Shown here: positions 60,498 through 64,000 of the stretch, piece after piece
Layout of the letters: the number at the start of each line of letters is the position of its first letter
Numbering within the stretch: position 1 is the first letter of the stretch
From: Limonium bicolor
Taxonomy: Eukaryota > Streptophyta > Magnoliopsida > Caryophyllales > Plumbaginaceae
Length of the DNA: 64,000 nucleotides
Assembly (NCBI GenBank): GCA_023374045.1
Contig: CM041782.1
Span: forward strand, 249,455,882 to 249,519,881
Reading direction: 5' to 3'
The notes under the pieces: generated by a model
Told to the model about the DNA's origin: nothing
The model's input: the letters and a program-made list of their open reading frames with translations, nothing else
The model's database searches: none
Translations under genes and position numbers: made by a program

Positions 60498-60765
60498 TAT
60501 AAATAACCAAAACTTATGTGTCCACCTTTTAAAATAAAGAGTGAAGTTGTGTGTGTGTGTATGCCAGCCGATGGGCTCCCTCTCACTCTCACACACCTTA
60601 TTAATTCTCCTTATTTACAAACAAACAAAACTAATAAATAAAAAATAACTTACTTTATCACTTTCCTCCCTCACTCACAAAACTCTCTCTCCTCCCTCAT
60701 TCTCTTCTCTCACGCGATTCCTCCCTCACTCTCTCTGATTTTCTCCTTTCTTCTCCAAACCGAGC
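60498..60765 (+). promoter_or_regulatory. Candidate promoter and CT-rich leader, E LTR
   Basis: TATAAATA at 60498-60505 in a clean context, then a (GT)n stretch and about 200 bp of C/T-rich sequence ending CCGAGCAGCCATGG. The ATG at 60770 opens a frame of only three codons. This is the clearest promoter in the window. Confidence 0.55.
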
Positions 60766-60995
60766 AGCCATGGAAGAATGAGGAAAACAACACAAAATCC
60801 CCCTTCTCTCCTCTTGTAACCTCCCTTAAACTCTTCCAAAAATTATAAAAATACCACCATTGTAATCCTCTCATCAAGAGTTACATTTTCATCCTTCCAA
60901 AATCCAAAAACAAGCATTTTCGATTTTGAGGGTATACCCCATTTGGAGTCTCAACACCACCATTAGAAGGCCCTCCTTCTCCTTGTTCTTCTAAG

Positions 60996-61517
60996 GTAAA
61001 AAATTTCAAAAACCATCTTTTTCTAGCCTCAAAGGCAAAACGAAAATGAACTAAAGCCTTGTTTACTCCTTGTGTCCAGCCGATTTTGGCATTTTGGTGG
61101 TGTGAGAAACCTTGTTCTTGAGCTATCCCAAACAGCTCTTGTACTCTTGGAAGGTAATAAATTTCTAAACCCTAAAACCTAGATTGAAACTTGATTAATG
61201 GTTAAGGTTAGTTCTAGTATTAGAATGGTGATTAAAATTGTATATCAATGGGTTGTAGTGTTAGAGGAATTGAGATTACAAAACCGGTAGAGAGAGAAGG
61301 AAGGAAGAAGCAAGAAGAAGAAGAGAAACAAGGTAAATTGCACCCTTGTGTAGCCTTGTGTATACATGTATGTAACAGATTTTTAGGAAGCTAAAATGAG
61401 TATTGTAATTAGTAGTGTGGTAATGGTGTAATGTGTAAGAGAACATTAGCATTTTGAACCTTTGAAAACAATTCAAAAACTGTTACAAACAGATTGGGAT
61501 TTAGTTGTTGAGTGCAG
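60996..61517 (+). other. Donor-like sites and weak acceptor, E LTR
   Basis: CTAAG|GTAAAA (GT 60996), GGAAG|GTAATA (61154) and ACAAG|GTAAAT (61333). The candidate acceptor GTTGAGTGCAG|GAAATT ends at 61517 and lacks a strong pyrimidine tract. Confidence 0.4.
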
Positions 61518-62069
61518 GAAATTTTAGTGGTCTTAATGTTGTTTTAGCATTAGTATTGTATATGAGAGCTTGTATATGGTTGATGTTTATAAACAGGTGA
61601 GAATGAATGAAAATGTGTTTAAAAACAATGTGGTGAGAGTGTAAAAATATAGGGGAGGTTATGCCAAAATTTATCTAGAATTAGAACACTTAGTGAATTA
61701 TAAACTAGGTGAATGATGTAAGTTGTAACAGATTTTGAGATAGATAGATAGAGGGAAGATGGGGAGAGATAGTTAATGTAATTGTAGTGTATTAGAGGTG
61801 TTAGAAATGACATTAGAAGAGGGAGTTGTAGATGGAGAGTGTTAGTGTTAAAATCTGTAGCAAAACACAACTAGGAAACAACTAGTGAAAGTGTGAGTTG
61901 AAACTTAGAAAATTAGGTGAGTGAACGAGTATAAAGTTGTGTAATGAATTAGGAAATGAATTAGTATGGTTTAGGGTGTTTAAATTGCACAAAAACATGT
62001 TAGGATGTATGTAGGAAGATTTGGGAAGCAATGGGTGAAATTGGGAAAGAAAAATAAACTAGGTTCTGG

Positions 62070-62520
62070 AACCGTCCGAAGAGTGTGAAGTGAAAACAAG
62101 TTCTGGAATGGTCCGACCCAGAGCCGTGAGTCGGACGTGGGTCGGACTTAGCTAAAACTTTCTGTAATGGTCCGACCCAGAGCCGTGAGTCGGACGTGGG
62201 TCGGACATGGCTTAAATAACGAAATAAACTTCTGTAATGGTCCGACCCAGGCCGTGGATCGGACGTGGGTCGGAGGCAAAAAATATAAGGGTCGAAGTTT
62301 CTGACTTCGTCCGACCCAGACGGTGAGTCGGACGTGGGTCGGACGGAGCTTAGACTCGAGAAAAACCTTCTGGAATGGTCCGACCCAGAGGGTATGGGTC
62401 GGACGGAATAGTGCTGGGTCGGACAGGGTAATTTTCTGGGAACGAATCTTACTGGAATGGTCCGACCCAGGGCTTGGGTCGGACGGTGGGTCGGACGGCC
62501 CTATACTGACAAAAAAAAAA
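62070..62520 (+). repeat. GC-rich palindrome array (six units) with A-run, E LTR
   Basis: Units of about 60-80 bp, usually TTCTG(G/T)AATGGTCCGACCC...(A/G)GTCGGAC-GTGGGTCGGA(C), starting near 62101, 62160, 62230, 62300, 62370 and 62451. A-run at 62511-62520. The unit is the same as in D although the rest of the LTR is well diverged. The 175-codon antisense frame here is a by-product of the repeat. Confidence 0.9.
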
Positions 62521-63275
62521 TATATTTTAATTAAATAATAATTGTATATATATATATGTATACCCATATATATGTATATGTACATGTAATGTAAGCATGC
62601 AAACCTTAAGTAAGAAAATAAAAACTTAAGTAATGAAAATGAGTAAGTGTGTAAGTGTAAGAAGTATAAGGACATAGTAAGTATGAGTTAAGTAATGATA
62701 GTTAGATTAATCATTTAATTGTATGTATATAATAGGATTGATTTGTGACACCGAAGGACGTTTGGAATACGTACAACGGTGAACGGTATGGATTCCTCAT
62801 GCCCCGTATGCTATCTTGGTTACTCTGATTTGTGTGTTGTGTGCTAATTGATCACCAAATAAGATAAATGCACGAATCGGAGTTAATATGCATACTTGTG
62901 AATATGTAGTGTTGTATGATGTTGTATATCTTCTTAATTTTAGTTTGTATAATTCATGAAATTTGGATGATATGAATGTGTATGAATGTGTGTATGTACG
63001 TGACCGTATTATTGTGTTTGGACTTCTAACTTATTCCTAACAAGCTAACCATCCTAACTTAAAATGGTAATTAAATTGGAATGAGTAGAAGTCCGATATA
63101 GTTTCGGCCACGCGTGAGGATGCGGAGTCACGAGAGGTTGGCTCCAATTCCTGACTCTTAAACTGGTCCGCGGCCCAAATCCCTTAAGTGGGTAGCATCC
63201 CGGATTGGTGAGTCAAGTAAATCCCGGATGTGGGACGGTGTAGTCCCCAAGGCCGGAGGTCCCGACGACTTAACT

Positions 63276-63366
63276 TGAGTATAAGTAAGTAAGTAAGAAT
63301 GAGTAAGTAAAGTAATTGAAAGTAAGTAATTGTAAGTAAGAAAAGTAAGTAATGAGTAAAAGAGTA
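63276..63366 (+). repeat. GTAA-rich simple repeat, E LTR
   Basis: Irregular (AAGT/GTAA) repeats. A LTRs have TTAAGTAAG and GATTAAG runs in the comparable zone. Confidence 0.8.
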
Positions 63367-63580
63367 AAGCATTCCGATTAACCCGGATGCATAATTTGGC
63401 TAACCTTGTGAAGGTAAGTAAGTTGTGTGCTATACATTGTTGCCTTGAATTATGTAATGAATTGTATGAGCATGTAATTGTATGAAAAGCATGTATGTAT
63501 GAAATAAATGAATGCATGTTTAGTGGACGTCAAATAGTCGGCGTGCCCTAGCTAGCACGCGGTATATGCGGAGTCCATAT

Positions 63581-63630
63581 GCAGCGTTTGCTGAGCCCCT
63601 TGGGGCACCATTTTTACTACACGCAGGTAC
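63581..63630 (+). other. Conserved hairpin and acceptor-like module, E LTR
   Basis: CAGCGTTTGCTG hairpin, AGCCCCTTGGGGCA hairpin, then TTTTTACTACACGCAG|GTAC. Just upstream is GCGTGC-CCTAGCTA-GCACGC (63541-63560). Confidence 0.55.
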
Positions 63631-64000
63631 CCGCGAGGGATGAAGATGGAGTTGAAGTTTATTCCTTATCTTTTTTTTGGGATGTAAGCACTGAAATTCA
63701 TGATTGGTACTGAGTAGTACATGGCTGTAGTTTTTGAATAGCCGTGTACCATGGGTACACCTTTTGGATTTTGATAGAATGGTATTGGTATAGATGAGTA
63801 TTGGTAACTCATTCTTTGGGAAGATTGGTAAGGTTTGTAATTCGATACTTTAAATACTCGGTGATCCAATGATGTAAGTATTTGGTATATGGTACTTTGA
63901 CAAGTAATTAGTAGCTCGTTAACGTTATTCATCAGAACCGTGACTGTAGTATTAGTCCTAGCTAGCCGTATGGGCGGTTAGCGGCATTGTTCACCCGCCG

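Larger units (their letters stand above)
60175..64000 (+). mobile_element. Family E LTR, 5' 3.8 kb (continues beyond the window)
   Basis: It opens TGAAATACCCCGTAATT; CTTGA (60170-60174) is the candidate left target duplication. It follows the A/D plan: distant U3 inverted repeat (60311-60357), TATA box and CT-rich leader (60498-60765), three donor-like sites and a weak acceptor (60996-61517), a six-unit GC-rich array with an A-run (62070-62520), a block with GGTGAACGGTATGG (62779-62792), a GTAA-rich stretch (63276-63366) and the conserved module (63581-63630). No terminal TGTTACA is seen before the window ends, so the LTR exceeds 3826 bp. Confidence 0.85.

Noticed and set aside
62148..62675. 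Longest open frame in the window (175 codons, minus strand) with repeated G-P/R-P-T-H-V-R-like stretches
   Set aside because: It runs antisense across the GC-rich tandem array; the repetition comes from the DNA repeat, and no domain or matching frame exists in D or A arrays.

Overview
This window looks like intergenic, repeat-rich nuclear DNA from a large flowering-plant genome, probably a eudicot; I cannot name the species. It is AT-rich. It contains long-terminal-repeat (LTR) retrotransposons primed by initiator-Met tRNA (TGGTATCAGAGC). I see no host gene, rRNA, tRNA or CRISPR array. No reading frame exceeds about 175 codons, and the longest are antisense shadows of tandem repeats.

Almost everything is a nest of giant-LTR, non-coding (LARD-like) retrotransposons. 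Family names A to E are mine. Family A LTRs are 4.4-4.6 kb around a 4.2-5.2 kb non-coding interior. Family C LTRs are about 5.4 kb around an interior of only 2.8 kb. D is a relative of A seen as a solo LTR. B and E are further relatives seen only in part. LTRs whose start is visible open with TGAAATACCCC, and those whose end is visible close with GGGGTGTTACA or GGGGCGTTACA.

Layout: 1-794 is the end of a B LTR inserted in the 5' LTR of A1. A1 occupies 795-10843, and an old A/D-type LTR scrap follows at 10844-11044. C1 runs 11045-33200. Its 5' LTR is split by a reverse C solo LTR (14268-24145, target duplication GTTCA), which is itself split by a D solo LTR (18139-22807, target duplication ATTCA). 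C1's 3' LTR is cut at 33200 by a reverse B-type LTR (33201 to about 35370). An unassigned single-copy stretch follows (35371-36871). C2 runs 36872-59932. Its 5' LTR is split by the intact, youngest element A2 (40182-54472, target duplication GAAAC). A reverse D-type scrap (59933-60174) is followed by the 5' part of an E LTR (60175 to the window end).

The unusual part is the shared build of these LTRs. A, D and E carry, in the same order: a U3 hairpin, a CT-rich leader (with a TATA-like box in A1, D and E), three AAG|GTAA donor-like sites and an acceptor-like site. Next comes an array of GC-rich palindromes followed by an A-run, whose sequence differs between families while its flanks stay alike. 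A to E then share a hairpin/branch-site/CAG|GT module about 240-380 bp from the LTR end. In all four full elements the primer-binding site is embedded in a perfect 10-bp hairpin, and polypurine tracts sit beside or inside hairpins. These look like structured, possibly spliced, non-coding parasites of a Tekay/Del-like Ty3-gypsy partner (inference).
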